Source of the DNA: Streptomyces sp. NBC_00461
GTDB lineage: Bacteria > Actinomycetota > Actinomycetes > Streptomycetales > Streptomycetaceae
Assembly (NCBI RefSeq): GCF_036013935.1
Contig: NZ_CP107902.1
Location: forward strand, 2,513,001-2,577,000
Direction: 5' to 3'
Length of the DNA stretch: 64,000 nt
A model generated the notes under the pieces. That model saw only the letters and a list, made by a program, of their open reading frames with translations, made no database searches and had not been told where the DNA came from. Of this stretch, positions 8,283-16,368 are shown in pieces (position 1 is the stretch's first letter; each line of letters begins with the position of its first letter). A program made the position numbers and the translations under genes.

Positions 8283-9188
8283 TCACACCCCGTACACCGC
8301 TCCCGGCGCGTCGGCCTCCGCGAGCAGCTTCAGTGCGGCCTCCCCTGCCTCCCCCGGACTCCACCGCGCCCCCTTGTCGGCGCTGGGCCCCGGCCGCCAG
8401 CCCTCCATGACGGTGATCCGGCCGCCCTCGGTTTCGAAGACCCGCCCGCTCACCCCGGTGCTTGCGGCGGAGCCCAGCCAGACGACGAGCGGTGACACGT
8501 TCTCGGGGGCCATCGCGTCGAAGCCGGACACGGGCGCCGTCATCGTGTCGGCGAAGGTGCCTTCCGTCATCCGCGTCCGGGCCGCGGGCGCGATCGCGTT
8601 GACCTGGACGCCGTAGCGGGCGAGTTCGGCCGCGGCGACCAGCGTGAGCCCGACGATGCCGGCCTTCGCGGCGCTGTAGTTGCCCTGCCCGACCGATCCC
8701 AGCAGCCCGGCTCCGCTGCTGGTGTTGACGATTCGGGCCGTCGGCATGCGTCCTGCCTTGGCCTGCGTCCGCCAGTGCGCTGCGGCGTGCTTCAGCGGCA
8801 GGAAGTGGCCTCTCAGGTGGACGCGCAGGACGGCGTCCCAGTCGTCCTCGTCGAGGTTGACGAGCATCCGGTCGCGCAGGAAGCCCGCGTTGTTGACGAG
8901 GGTGTCGAGCCGGCCGTACGTCGTCAGGGCCGTGGTGATCAGCGAGGACGCGCCGTCGGTGGTGGCGATGTCGCCGCCGTGGGCGATCGCCTCGCCGCCC
9001 TCCGCGCGGATCTCGTCCACGACTCGGCCGGCCGGGCTGTCGGGGCCGGGTGTCCCGTCCAGCCCGACGCCCAGGTCGTTGACCACCAGCCGCGCGCCCT
9101 GCGCTGCGAACGCGAGCGCGTGTGCGCGCCCGAGCCCACGGCCGGCGCCGGTGACGACCACGACCCGGCCGTCGCAGATTCCGCTCAT
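8283..9188 (-). CDS. Short-chain dehydrogenase/reductase, HIP-catabolism cluster (Rv3548c-like)
   Basis: The 301-residue SDR has the NAD(P) motif TGAGRGLGRA, NNAG, an active-site Ser (NTSSGAG) and YSAAK. Its length and ending resemble the larger SDRs of steroid clusters. It is the distal gene of a two-gene operon with the SDR at 9190-9948, one base apart. Position next to echA20-ipdABC matches Rv3548c in the Mycobacterium tuberculosis KstR2 regulon, so it probably oxidises or reduces a hydroxyl/keto acyl-CoA in HIP breakdown; the exact substrate is unknown. Confidence 0.85.
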   Translation of the reverse strand: MSGICDGRVVVVTGAGRGLGRAHALAFAAQGARLVVNDLGVGLDGTPGPDSPAGRVVDEIRAEGGEAIAHGGDIATTDGASSLITTALTTYGRLDTLVNNAGFLRDRMLVNLDEDDWDAVLRVHLRGHFLPLKHAAAHWRTQAKAGRMPTARIVNTSSGAGLLGSVGQGNYSAAKAGIVGLTLVAAAELARYGVQVNAIAPAARTRMTEGTFADTMTAPVSGFDAMAPENVSPLVVWLGSAASTGVSGRVFETEGGRITVMEGWRPGPSADKGARWSPGEAGEAALKLLAEADAPGAVYGV

Positions 9189-9189
9189 C

Positions 9190-9948
9190 TCACGTCTCCT
9201 TGTTGGCAGTTGCCGCGTCCAGGAACGCCGGCCGCTCCCCGCCCCCGTGCACCAGCAGGCTCGCCCCGCTGATGTAGGCGGCCGCGCCGGAGGCGAGGAA
9301 GACGGCGGCTTCGCCGACGTCGGCGGGTGTCGCGAGGCGGCCGAGCGGCACCGTGCGGGAGACCGCCTCGACGGCGTCCTCGCCGCCGTAGTGGAGGTGG
9401 GCCAGCTCGGTGCGGACCATGCCGACGACGAGGGTGTTCACTCGGACCTCGGGCGCCCACTCCACGGCCATCGACCGGGCGAGGTTCTCCAGGCCCGCCT
9501 TGGCCGCCCCGTACGCCGCCGAACCGGGCGAGGGGCGGCTGCCGCTGACGCTGCCGATCATCACGACGGCGCCCCCGGCCCGTCTGAGGTGCTCGTACGC
9601 GGCGAGGGAGGCCGTCAGCGGAGCGACGAGGTTCAGTTCGAGTACGCGCGCGTGCCGTTCCGCGTCCGCGTCGGCCAGCCGCCGGTAGGGGCCGCCGCCC
9701 GCGTTGTTGACGAGGACGTCGAGCCGGGGCAGCGCGTCGAAGAAGGCGCGTACGGCGGGCGGATCGCGCAGGTCCAGCGGGGCGAACTCGACACCCTCGG
9801 CGGGCACTTCGGGCGGTCTGCGCGCACAGGCGACGACTCGCGCGCCGGCCTCGACGAAGGCCTTCGCGATCCCGGCCCCGACGCCGCGAGTGCCGCCGGT
9901 GACGACGACGGTCCTGCCGCTCAGCTGCGGCCGGCGCAGGTCACCCAT
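9190..9948 (-). CDS. Short-chain dehydrogenase/reductase, HIP-catabolism cluster (Rv3549c-like)
   Basis: The 252-residue SDR shows TGGTRGVGAGIA (cofactor), NNAGGG, MIGSVSG (Ser) and YGAAK (Tyr, Lys). The ATG at 9948 is chosen to give MGDLRRPQLSG ahead of the first beta strand. It is the first gene of the leftward operon that starts from the divergent promoter shared with echA20, and a KstR2-like operator lies 142 bp upstream. By synteny it corresponds to Rv3549c. The reaction is inferred only at family level. Confidence 0.85.
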   Translation of the reverse strand: MGDLRRPQLSGRTVVVTGGTRGVGAGIAKAFVEAGARVVACARRPPEVPAEGVEFAPLDLRDPPAVRAFFDALPRLDVLVNNAGGGPYRRLADADAERHARVLELNLVAPLTASLAAYEHLRRAGGAVVMIGSVSGSRPSPGSAAYGAAKAGLENLARSMAVEWAPEVRVNTLVVGMVRTELAHLHYGGEDAVEAVSRTVPLGRLATPADVGEAAVFLASGAAAYISGASLLVHGGGERPAFLDAATANKET

Positions 9949-10089
9949 GCCCGCCTCGCGACGTCCGCGCCGGCCACCGCTTCTCACCTGCTTTTTCTGC
10001 TGGGGGTCCGGGGGCCGCCCCCCGGAATAACGCAGTATCCACAGGCCTTCCCGCTCCGATCCGACGGCTGCTAGCTTCGAAGCCTCACA

Positions 10090-10106
10090 CCTAACAAATG
10101 TTTGGT
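10090..10106. promoter_or_regulatory. KstR2-like operator, copy 1
   Basis: CCTAACAAATGTTTGGT is an imperfect palindrome between the divergent SDR operon and echA20-ipdABC. Its reverse complement, ACCAAACATTTGTTAGG, differs from the site at 16337-16353 at one base. It fits the mycobacterial KstR2 consensus AnCAAGnnCTTGnT, as I recall it, with two mismatches. It probably represses both flanking operons. Confidence 0.75.
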
Positions 10107-10142
10107 GGAAAGGCGTTGGTTGGAAAGGTAGCTGATGCGCGC

Positions 10143-10901
10143 ATGGGTGTCTCCACCTCGTCACCGGAAAAAGGGCCCGAGAAAGAGCGAATCGCGGTCG
10201 TGACGGTCGACTTCCCGCCGGTGAACGCGCTGCCGGTGGACGGCTGGTTCGCCCTGGCCGACGCCGTGCGCACGGCGGGCCGCGACCCGCAGGTGCGGTG
10301 CGTCGTGCTGACCGCACCGGGGCGGGGGTTCAACGCGGGCGTGGACATCAAGGAGATACAGGCACAAGGGCCGAGCGCGCTGGTCGGCGCCAACCGCGGC
10401 TGCTTCGAGGCGTTCGCGGCGGTGTACGAGTGCGCGGTGCCGGTGGTGGCCGCGGTGCAGGGCTTCTGCCTGGGCGGCGGCATCGGCCTTGTGGGGAACG
10501 CGGACGTGATCGTGGCGAGCGAGGACGCCGTCTTCGGCCTGCCGGAGCTGGACCGGGGCGCCCTGGGCGCGGCGACACATCTGGCCCGTCTGGTCCCACA
10601 GCACCTGATGCGCGCGCTGTACTACACCTCGCGCACCGCGAGCGCGGCCGAGCTGCACGCACACGGCTCGGTGTGGCGCGTGGTGCCGCGCGAGGAACTG
10701 CACACCGCCGCACTGGAGTTGGCGCGCGAGATAGCCGCCAAGGACGGGGAGCTGCTGCGCCTGGCCAAGGCCGCCATCAACGGCATCGACCCGGTCGACG
10801 TGCGCCGCAGCTACCGCTTCGAGCAGGGGTTCACCTTCGAGGCGAGCGCGGTCGGGGTGGCCGACCGGGTCAGGGACACGTTCGGGAAGGAGGGCGCGTA
10901 A
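10143..10901 (+). CDS. echA20: Enoyl-CoA hydratase/hydrolase family protein, EchA20-like
   Basis: The 252-residue crotonase-fold protein has the oxyanion-hole segments FNAGVDIKE and QGFCLGGGIG. In Mycobacterium tuberculosis, EchA20 opens a ring of a HIP-derived CoA thioester. It starts the rightward operon echA20-ipdA-ipdB-ipdC. I choose ATG 10143 with GGAAAGG upstream; an ATG at 10098 lies inside the operator palindrome and is unlikely. The stop (10899-10901) is immediately followed by ipdA. Confidence 0.85.
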   Translation: MGVSTSSPEKGPEKERIAVVTVDFPPVNALPVDGWFALADAVRTAGRDPQVRCVVLTAPGRGFNAGVDIKEIQAQGPSALVGANRGCFEAFAAVYECAVPVVAAVQGFCLGGGIGLVGNADVIVASEDAVFGLPELDRGALGAATHLARLVPQHLMRALYYTSRTASAAELHAHGSVWRVVPREELHTAALELAREIAAKDGELLRLAKAAINGIDPVDVRRSYRFEQGFTFEASAVGVADRVRDTFGKEGA

Positions 10902-11738
10902 ATGAGTGACAAGACGATGACCGCCGAGCAGGTCGTCTCCCGCCTGGAGAGCGGCATGACCCTCGGCATCGGCGGCTGGGGATCGCGGCGCAAGCCGATG
11001 GCCCTGGTGAGAGCGCTGCTGCGGTCGGACGTCACCGACCTCACGGTCGTCTCGTACGGCGGCCCGGACGTCGGCATGCTGGCGGCGGCCGGCCGGCTGC
11101 GGAAGCTGGTGACGGCCTTCGTCACTCTGGACTCGATCCCGCTGGAACCGCACTACCGCGCGGCCCGCGAGCGCGGCGCCTTCGAACTGACGGAGATCGA
11201 CGAGGCGATGTTCATGTGGGGGCTGCACGCGGCCGCGAACCGGCTGCCGTTCCTGCCGGTGCGGGCCGGCATCGGCTCGGACGTGATGCGGGTCGCCCCG
11301 GGCCTGAGGACGGTCACTTCGCCGTACGAGGACGGGGAGACGTTCGTGGCGATGCCCGCCCTGCGACTGGACGCGGCCCTGGTGCACGTCAACCGCGCCG
11401 ACCGGCTGGGCAACGGCCAGTATCTGGGCCCGGACCCGTACTTCGACGACCTGTTCTGCGAGGCGGCGGACACGGCCTACCTCTCGTGCGAACGAATCGT
11501 CGACACGGCCGAGTTGACGAAGGAGGCCGCACCGCAGACGCTGCTCGTCAAGCGCCATACGGTGACCGGTGTCGTCGAGGCCCCGAACGGCGCGCACTTC
11601 ACGTCCTGCGCGCCCGACTACGGCCGGGACGAGGCCTTTCAGAAGCGGTACGCGTCCACGCCCTGGCCGGAGTTCGCCGCGCGCTTCCTCTCAGGGGACG
11701 AGCAGGCGTACCGGTCGGCGGCCGGGGAGGAGACATGA
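10902..11738 (+). CDS. ipdA: CoA-transferase-like ring hydrolase, alpha subunit
   Basis: The 278-residue protein is a class I CoA-transferase alpha-type subunit, with GGWGSRRKPMALVRALL near residue 24 and LEPHYRAARERG. In actinobacterial steroid degraders IpdAB hydrolyses the last carbon ring of a HIP-derived CoA thioester rather than moving CoA. It begins directly after the echA20 stop and overlaps ipdB by ATGA. Order and sizes match Rv3551-Rv3552. Assignment of the substrate rests on synteny. Confidence 0.87.
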   Translation: MSDKTMTAEQVVSRLESGMTLGIGGWGSRRKPMALVRALLRSDVTDLTVVSYGGPDVGMLAAAGRLRKLVTAFVTLDSIPLEPHYRAARERGAFELTEIDEAMFMWGLHAAANRLPFLPVRAGIGSDVMRVAPGLRTVTSPYEDGETFVAMPALRLDAALVHVNRADRLGNGQYLGPDPYFDDLFCEAADTAYLSCERIVDTAELTKEAAPQTLLVKRHTVTGVVEAPNGAHFTSCAPDYGRDEAFQKRYASTPWPEFAARFLSGDEQAYRSAAGEET

Positions 11739-12508
11739 GCGAGACCACCGGCACCTCTCCTGCCGGCGTCACCCCTCTTCTCGCACCCACCCGTGCCGAG
11801 TACTGCGTGATCGCCTGCGCCGAGGCCTGGCGCGACGCGGGCGAGATCCTGGCGAGCCCGATGGGTGTGATCCCGTCGATCGGCGCACGGCTCGCCAAGC
11901 GCACCTTCGCGCCTGACCTGCTGCTCACCGACGGCGAGGCACTGCTGGTCGGCCTGGACGGCACCGTCGAGGGCTGGCTCCCCTACCGGCAGCATCTGGC
12001 CCTGGTCACCGGCGGCCGGCGGCACGTGATGATGGGTGCGAGCCAGATCGACCGGTTCGGCAACCAGAACATCTCGTGCATCGGCGACTGGGAGAGGCCC
12101 GGGCGGCAACTGCTCGGGGTGCGGGGCGCCCCGGTCAACACCCTCAACAATCCGACCAGTTACTGGGTGCCGAGACACTCTCGGCGGGTCTTCGTCGAGA
12201 AGGTCGACATGATCTGCGGGGTCGGGTACGACCATGCGGCCGCGCATCCTGACACGGCCCGCTTCCACCGCATCCCGCGTGTCGTCTCCGACCTGGGCGT
12301 CTTCGACTTCGACACCGGCGACCACTCGATGCGGCTCGCGTCGCTGCATCCGGGTGTCACGCCGGACCAGGTCAGGGAGGCGACCGCCTTCGAGCTGACG
12401 GTCCCGGACGACATACCGCCGACCCGTGAGCCGACCCCCGAGGAACTCCGGCTCATCCGCGAGGTCATCGACCCGGCGGGCATCCGTGGCAGGGAGGTCG
12501 ACGCGTGA
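11735..12508 (+). CDS. ipdB: CoA-transferase-like ring hydrolase, beta subunit
   Basis: The 257-residue beta-type subunit contains YCVIACAEAWRDAG, GVIPSIGARLAK and GASQIDRFGNQNIS, as in IpdB-type proteins. It pairs with ipdA to form the ring-opening hydrolase. The ATG at 11735 overlaps the ipdA stop (ATGA), and its own TGA overlaps the ipdC ATG (TGATG), which indicates translational coupling and fixed stoichiometry. IpdB lacks the usual class I catalytic Glu context, consistent with hydrolase rather than transferase activity, though this was judged by eye. Confidence 0.87.
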   Translation: MSETTGTSPAGVTPLLAPTRAEYCVIACAEAWRDAGEILASPMGVIPSIGARLAKRTFAPDLLLTDGEALLVGLDGTVEGWLPYRQHLALVTGGRRHVMMGASQIDRFGNQNISCIGDWERPGRQLLGVRGAPVNTLNNPTSYWVPRHSRRVFVEKVDMICGVGYDHAAAHPDTARFHRIPRVVSDLGVFDFDTGDHSMRLASLHPGVTPDQVREATAFELTVPDDIPPTREPTPEELRLIREVIDPAGIRGREVDA

Positions 12509-13563
12509 TGGAGACGGCGCTCACCCGGCTGGTCGGGGTCCGGTACCCGATCGTGCAGACGGGCATGGGCTGGGTGGCGGGCCCGCGCCTGGTCTCGGCG
12601 TCGGCGAACGCGGGGGCGCTGGGCATCCTGGCCTCCGCGACCATGCCCGTCGACCGGCTGCAGGAGGCGATAAGGGAGGTCAAGTCCCGTACGGACGCGC
12701 CGTTCGGGGTGAATCTGCGGGCGGACGCCTCGGACGCCGGCGACCGGGTGCGGATCCTGATCGAGGAGGGCGTGCGGGTGGCCTCCTTCGCGCTCGCCCC
12801 CTCCGCCGAGCTGATCGCGGAGCTGAAGGAGGCGGGCGTCGTCGTCATCCCCTCCGTCGGTGCCCGCCGGCACGCCGAGAAGGTCGCGGCGTGGGGCGCG
12901 GACGCCGTGATCGTGCAGGGCGGTGAGGGTGGCGGGCACACCGGCGAGGTCGCGACGACCGTCCTGCTGCCGCAGGTGGTGGACGCGGTGCGGATACCGG
13001 TCGTGGCGGCGGGCGGCTTCTTCGACGGGCGCGGGCTGGTGGCGGCGCTGGCGTACGGGGCGGCGGGGGTCGCGATGGGCACACGGTTCCTGCTGACGTC
13101 GGACTCGACGGTGCCGGACGCGGTGAAGGCGAGATATCTGGCAGCGACGGTGAAGGACGTGACGGTGACGACGGCGGTCGACGGGCTGCCGCACCGGATG
13201 CTGCGTACGGACCTGGTGTCCTCCCTGGAGAACTCCGGCCGCGCGCGAGCCCTGTTCCACGCCGTTCGCCGGGCGGCTGCCTTCCGGAAACTGTCCGGGC
13301 TCACCTGGCCGCAACTGGTCCGCGATGGTCTCGCCCTGAAGCACGGGAAGGACCTGTCCTGGAGCCAGGTCCTGCTCGCCGCGAACACCCCGATGCTGCT
13401 GAAGTCGGCGATGGTGGACGGCCGCACGGACCTCGGGGTGATGGCGTCGGGCCAGGTCGCGGGGGTGATCGAGGATCTGCCTTCGTGCGCGGAGCTGGTG
13501 GAAGGGGTGATGAACCAGGCCACGAAGACCGCGCAGACGCTGGGCTTCTCCTTCAGCCACTGA
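12508..13563 (+). CDS. ipdC: Flavin-dependent reductase of the nitronate monooxygenase family
   Basis: This 351-residue TIM-barrel flavoprotein shows YPIVQTGMGWVAG at the N-terminus, VVIPSVG, the FMN-phosphate region QGGEGGGHTG and VVAAGGFFDGRG. The family includes nitronate monooxygenases and enoyl reductases. In Rhodococcus and mycobacteria IpdC acts in HIP breakdown as an NADH-dependent reductase. The ATG at 12508 overlaps the ipdB stop; a GTG directly before it is also possible. It ends the rightward operon, and a 126-bp gap with no clear gene follows. Confidence 0.86.
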   Translation: METALTRLVGVRYPIVQTGMGWVAGPRLVSASANAGALGILASATMPVDRLQEAIREVKSRTDAPFGVNLRADASDAGDRVRILIEEGVRVASFALAPSAELIAELKEAGVVVIPSVGARRHAEKVAAWGADAVIVQGGEGGGHTGEVATTVLLPQVVDAVRIPVVAAGGFFDGRGLVAALAYGAAGVAMGTRFLLTSDSTVPDAVKARYLAATVKDVTVTTAVDGLPHRMLRTDLVSSLENSGRARALFHAVRRAAAFRKLSGLTWPQLVRDGLALKHGKDLSWSQVLLAANTPMLLKSAMVDGRTDLGVMASGQVAGVIEDLPSCAELVEGVMNQATKTAQTLGFSFSH

Positions 13564-13689
13564 CTCCACTCGCCCGTCGCCCGTCGCCCGTCGGTGGTCG
13601 CCCCGCCGGCTGTCGGCGGCCGGCGGTCACCCGTCACCCCTCACCCGTCGCCGGGCACCGCCCCCCGGCCCCCGCCCCCCGTCCCCCAG

Positions 13690-14847
13690 TCAGAGCCGTT
13701 CAATGATCGTCACATTGGCCTGGCCGCCCCCCTCGCACATGGTCTGCAGGCCGAAGCGGGTGCCGGTGCGTTCCAGTTCGTGCAGCAGGGTTGTCATCAG
13801 CCTCGCGCCGGTCGCGCCGAGGGGGTGGCCGAGGGCGATGGCGCCGCCGTTGACGTTGACCTTCTCCGGGTCGGCGCCGGTCTCCTTCAGCCAGGCCAGG
13901 ACGACCGGCGCGAAGGCCTCGTTGATCTCGACCAGATCGATGTCGTCGATCGTCAGGCCGGTCTTCTTCAGGGCGTGGGCGGTGGCCGGTATCGGTGCGG
14001 ACAGCATGCGGATGGGGTCCTCGCCGCGCACGGAGAGGTGGTGCACGCGCGCGCGTGGCGTCAGCCCGTGCTCGCGCACCGCCCGCTCGGAGGCGAGCAG
14101 CATGGCCGCCGCGCCGTCGGAGACCTGTGAGGAGCAGGCGGCGGTGACGGTGCCGCCGTCGAGGACCGGCTTGAGTCCGGCCATCTTCTCCAGGGAGGTG
14201 TCCCGGCGGGGACCCTCGTCGACGGCGACCGAGCCGTGGGCGACGGTCTCCCGCTCGAAGCGGCCCTCGTCGATGGCCCGGAGCGCCCGCTGGTGCGACC
14301 GGAGCGCGAACTCCTCCTGGTCCTGGCGGCTGATGCCCCACTTCGCGGCGATCATCTCGGCCCCGGCGAACTGGTTCACCGGCCGGTCCCCGTACCGTGC
14401 CCGCCAGCCCTCGCTGCCCGCGAAGGGGCCCTGTGTGAAGCCCAGTGGCTCGGCGGCCTGGCGGGTCGCGAAGGCGATGGGGATCTGCGACATGTTCTGC
14501 ACGCCGCCCGCTACCACCAGGTCCTGCGTGCCGGACAGCACGGCCTGCGCCGCGAAGTGCACGGCCTGCTGCGAGGAACCGCACTGCCGGTCGACCGTCA
14601 CGCCCGGCACCTCCTCGGGCAGTCCGGCCGCCAGCCAGCAGGTCCGCGCGATGTCCCCGGCCTGCGGCCCCACCGCGTCCAGACAGCCGAAAACGACGTC
14701 CTCGACGGCGGCCGGTTCCACGCCCGAGCGGGCCATCAGCTCCTTCAGCACGTGGGCACCGAGGTCGGCGGGATGGACCCCGCTCAGCCCTCCCCGGCGC
14801 CGCCCGACGGGCGTGCGGACCGCTTCGACGATGTAGGCCTCGGCCAT
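13690..14847 (-). CDS. fadA6: Thiolase (acetyl-CoA acetyltransferase), FadA6-like
   Basis: The 385-residue thiolase has all three catalytic signatures: the nucleophile in VDRQCGSSQQAVHF, the His in NGGAIALGHPLGATG and the second Cys in MCEGGGQAN. It should cleave a beta-ketoacyl-CoA near the end of HIP breakdown. It is the last gene of the leftward operon ipdF-kstR2-fadA6. The frame is open much further upstream, but ATG 14847 (MAEAYIVEAVRTPVG) is the normal thiolase start. Synteny matches Rv3556c. Confidence 0.9.
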   Translation of the reverse strand: MAEAYIVEAVRTPVGRRRGGLSGVHPADLGAHVLKELMARSGVEPAAVEDVVFGCLDAVGPQAGDIARTCWLAAGLPEEVPGVTVDRQCGSSQQAVHFAAQAVLSGTQDLVVAGGVQNMSQIPIAFATRQAAEPLGFTQGPFAGSEGWRARYGDRPVNQFAGAEMIAAKWGISRQDQEEFALRSHQRALRAIDEGRFERETVAHGSVAVDEGPRRDTSLEKMAGLKPVLDGGTVTAACSSQVSDGAAAMLLASERAVREHGLTPRARVHHLSVRGEDPIRMLSAPIPATAHALKKTGLTIDDIDLVEINEAFAPVVLAWLKETGADPEKVNVNGGAIALGHPLGATGARLMTTLLHELERTGTRFGLQTMCEGGGQANVTIIERL

Positions 14848-14890
14848 GACGACTCCCTCACGGAAAGGGGCACTTGGAAACGTGAAAGGG

Positions 14891-15502
14891 CTATGTGCGT
14901 ACGGCGATCCCGTCCAGCACCATCGACAGGTACTGCCGGGCGATCTCCTCCGGGCTGTGCTGTCCGCCGGGCCGGTACCAGGACGCGGCCACCCACACGG
15001 TGTCGCGCACGAACCGGTAGGTGAGCCGGACATCGAGGTCGGCCCGGAAGACCCGGGCGGCGACCCCGCGCTCCAGCGTGGACAGCCACGCCTTCTCGAA
15101 CTTGCGCTGCGACTCGGCGAGGAACACGAACCGCTCCTGCGCGAGAAGCTGCTTGCTCTCCTTCTGGTAGATCGCGACGGCGGCGCGGTGCCGGTCGATC
15201 TCCCGGAACGACTCGATGACCAGGGCCTCCAGGGTCTCCCGCGGTCCCAGTTCGGCCTCCAGGACGGTGTCGTAGCCGCTCCAGAGCTCATCGAGGAAGG
15301 TACGCAGGATCTCCTCCAGCATCGATTCCTTGGAGTCGAAGTGGTAGTAGAGGCTGCCCGCGAGCATGCCTGCGTGGTCCGCGATCTTGCGTACGGTGGT
15401 GGCGTTGTAGCCCTGCTCGGCGAAGACCTCGGCGGCGGTGTCGAGGAGTTCGCGGCGTCGGGCGGGGGCCGCGGTCACCTGGGGCTTCTTCTTGGTCGGC
15501 AC
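14891..15502 (-). CDS. kstR2: TetR-family repressor, KstR2-like
   Basis: The 203-residue protein has an N-terminal TetR helix-turn-helix (LLDTAAEVFAEQGYNATTVRKIADHAGMLAGSLYYHF in pieces at residues 18-55) and a helical ligand domain. In mycobacteria KstR2 is released by HIP-CoA. It lies between ipdF and fadA6 in the same order as Rv3557c. The GTG at 15502 is the only in-frame start that includes the whole DNA-binding domain. Its likely operators are at 10090-10106 and 16337-16353; the second would make it autoregulated. Confidence 0.85.
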   Translation of the reverse strand: MPTKKKPQVTAAPARRRELLDTAAEVFAEQGYNATTVRKIADHAGMLAGSLYYHFDSKESMLEEILRTFLDELWSGYDTVLEAELGPRETLEALVIESFREIDRHRAAVAIYQKESKQLLAQERFVFLAESQRKFEKAWLSTLERGVAARVFRADLDVRLTYRFVRDTVWVAASWYRPGGQHSPEEIARQYLSMVLDGIAVRT

Positions 15503-15528
15503 GGGTCCATTGTCATCCGCTCCGGTCC

Positions 15529-16320
15529 TCAGGGGTGCCGGCTGCTGACGGAGACGACCTCGCCGGTCATGTACGAGGAGTATCCGGACGCCAGGAACAC
15601 GATCACGTTGGCCACCTCCCAGGGCTCCGCGTACCGCCCGAAGGCCTCGCGTGCGGTCAACTCCTCCAGCAGTTCGGGAGTGGTCACCTTCACCAGGTGC
15701 GGATGCATGGCGAGGCTCGGCGACACGGCGTTGACCCGCACCCCATAGGCCGTCGCCTCCAGCGCCGCGCACCGGGTCAGTGCCATCACCCCGGCCTTGG
15801 CGGCGGCGTAGTGCGCCTGTCCGGCCTGGGCGCGCCAGCCGACGACGGAGGCGTTGTTGACGATCACGCCGCCGCTCCCCTCCTCGCGGAAGTGGCGCAG
15901 GGCCGCGCGGGTGCACCGGAACGTCCCCGTCAAGGTCACGTCCAGGACCTTCGACCACTGCTCGTCACTCATGTCGACGAGGTCCGACGTGCCGCCCAGG
16001 CCCGCGTTGTTGACGACGATGTCCAGCCGCCCGTGTTCTTTCACGGCGGCCTCGAACAGGGCCTCCACCTGCCCCTGGTCGGTGACGTCGCACGGCAGGG
16101 CCGCGACCGAGGACGGCCCGAACTCGCCGGCGAGTTCGGCCGCGTGCTCCTTCAGCCGCCGCGGGTGCGCGTCGCTGATGAGCACGCGCGCTCCCTCCTC
16201 CAGGAAGCGTCGCGCGCTCGCGCCGCCGATGCCCGCTCCGGCAGCCGCGGTGATGACGGCCGTGCGCCTCTTCAGCAGCCCGTGCCCCGGCTCGTACACA
16301 GGGCTCTCGACGACTGTCAT
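15529..16320 (-). CDS. ipdF: Short-chain dehydrogenase/reductase, IpdF-like
   Basis: The 263-residue SDR has a slightly atypical cofactor motif, TAAAGAGIGGASA, then NNAG, NNASVVG and YAAAK. The same modified glycine motif is characteristic, as I remember, of Rv3559c/IpdF, which oxidises 5-hydroxy-HIP-CoA. It is the first gene of the leftward ipdF-kstR2-fadA6 operon and diverges from fadE30 across the second operator. The symbol rests on synteny with Rv3559c. Confidence 0.82.
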   Translation of the reverse strand: MTVVESPVYEPGHGLLKRRTAVITAAAGAGIGGASARRFLEEGARVLISDAHPRRLKEHAAELAGEFGPSSVAALPCDVTDQGQVEALFEAAVKEHGRLDIVVNNAGLGGTSDLVDMSDEQWSKVLDVTLTGTFRCTRAALRHFREEGSGGVIVNNASVVGWRAQAGQAHYAAAKAGVMALTRCAALEATAYGVRVNAVSPSLAMHPHLVKVTTPELLEELTAREAFGRYAEPWEVANVIVFLASGYSSYMTGEVVSVSSRHP

Positions 16321-16336
16321 GGCGCCACGCTAACCT

Positions 16337-16353
16337 ACCAAACACTTGTTAGG
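16337..16353. promoter_or_regulatory. KstR2-like operator, copy 2
   Basis: ACCAAACACTTGTTAGG lies between the ipdF start (16320) and the fadE30 start (16369). Its first 14 bases fit AnCAAGnnCTTGnT with one mismatch. It is 16/17 identical to the reverse complement of 10090-10106. The position would block both divergent promoters and autoregulate kstR2. Confidence 0.78.
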
Positions 16354-16368
16354 GAAGGATGGCGGCCG

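Noticed and set aside
10098..10142. Earlier ATG for the echA20-like gene
   Set aside because: The ATG lies inside the KstR2-like operator palindrome, and the added residues do not resemble crotonase N-termini; ATG 10143 has a ribosome-binding site.
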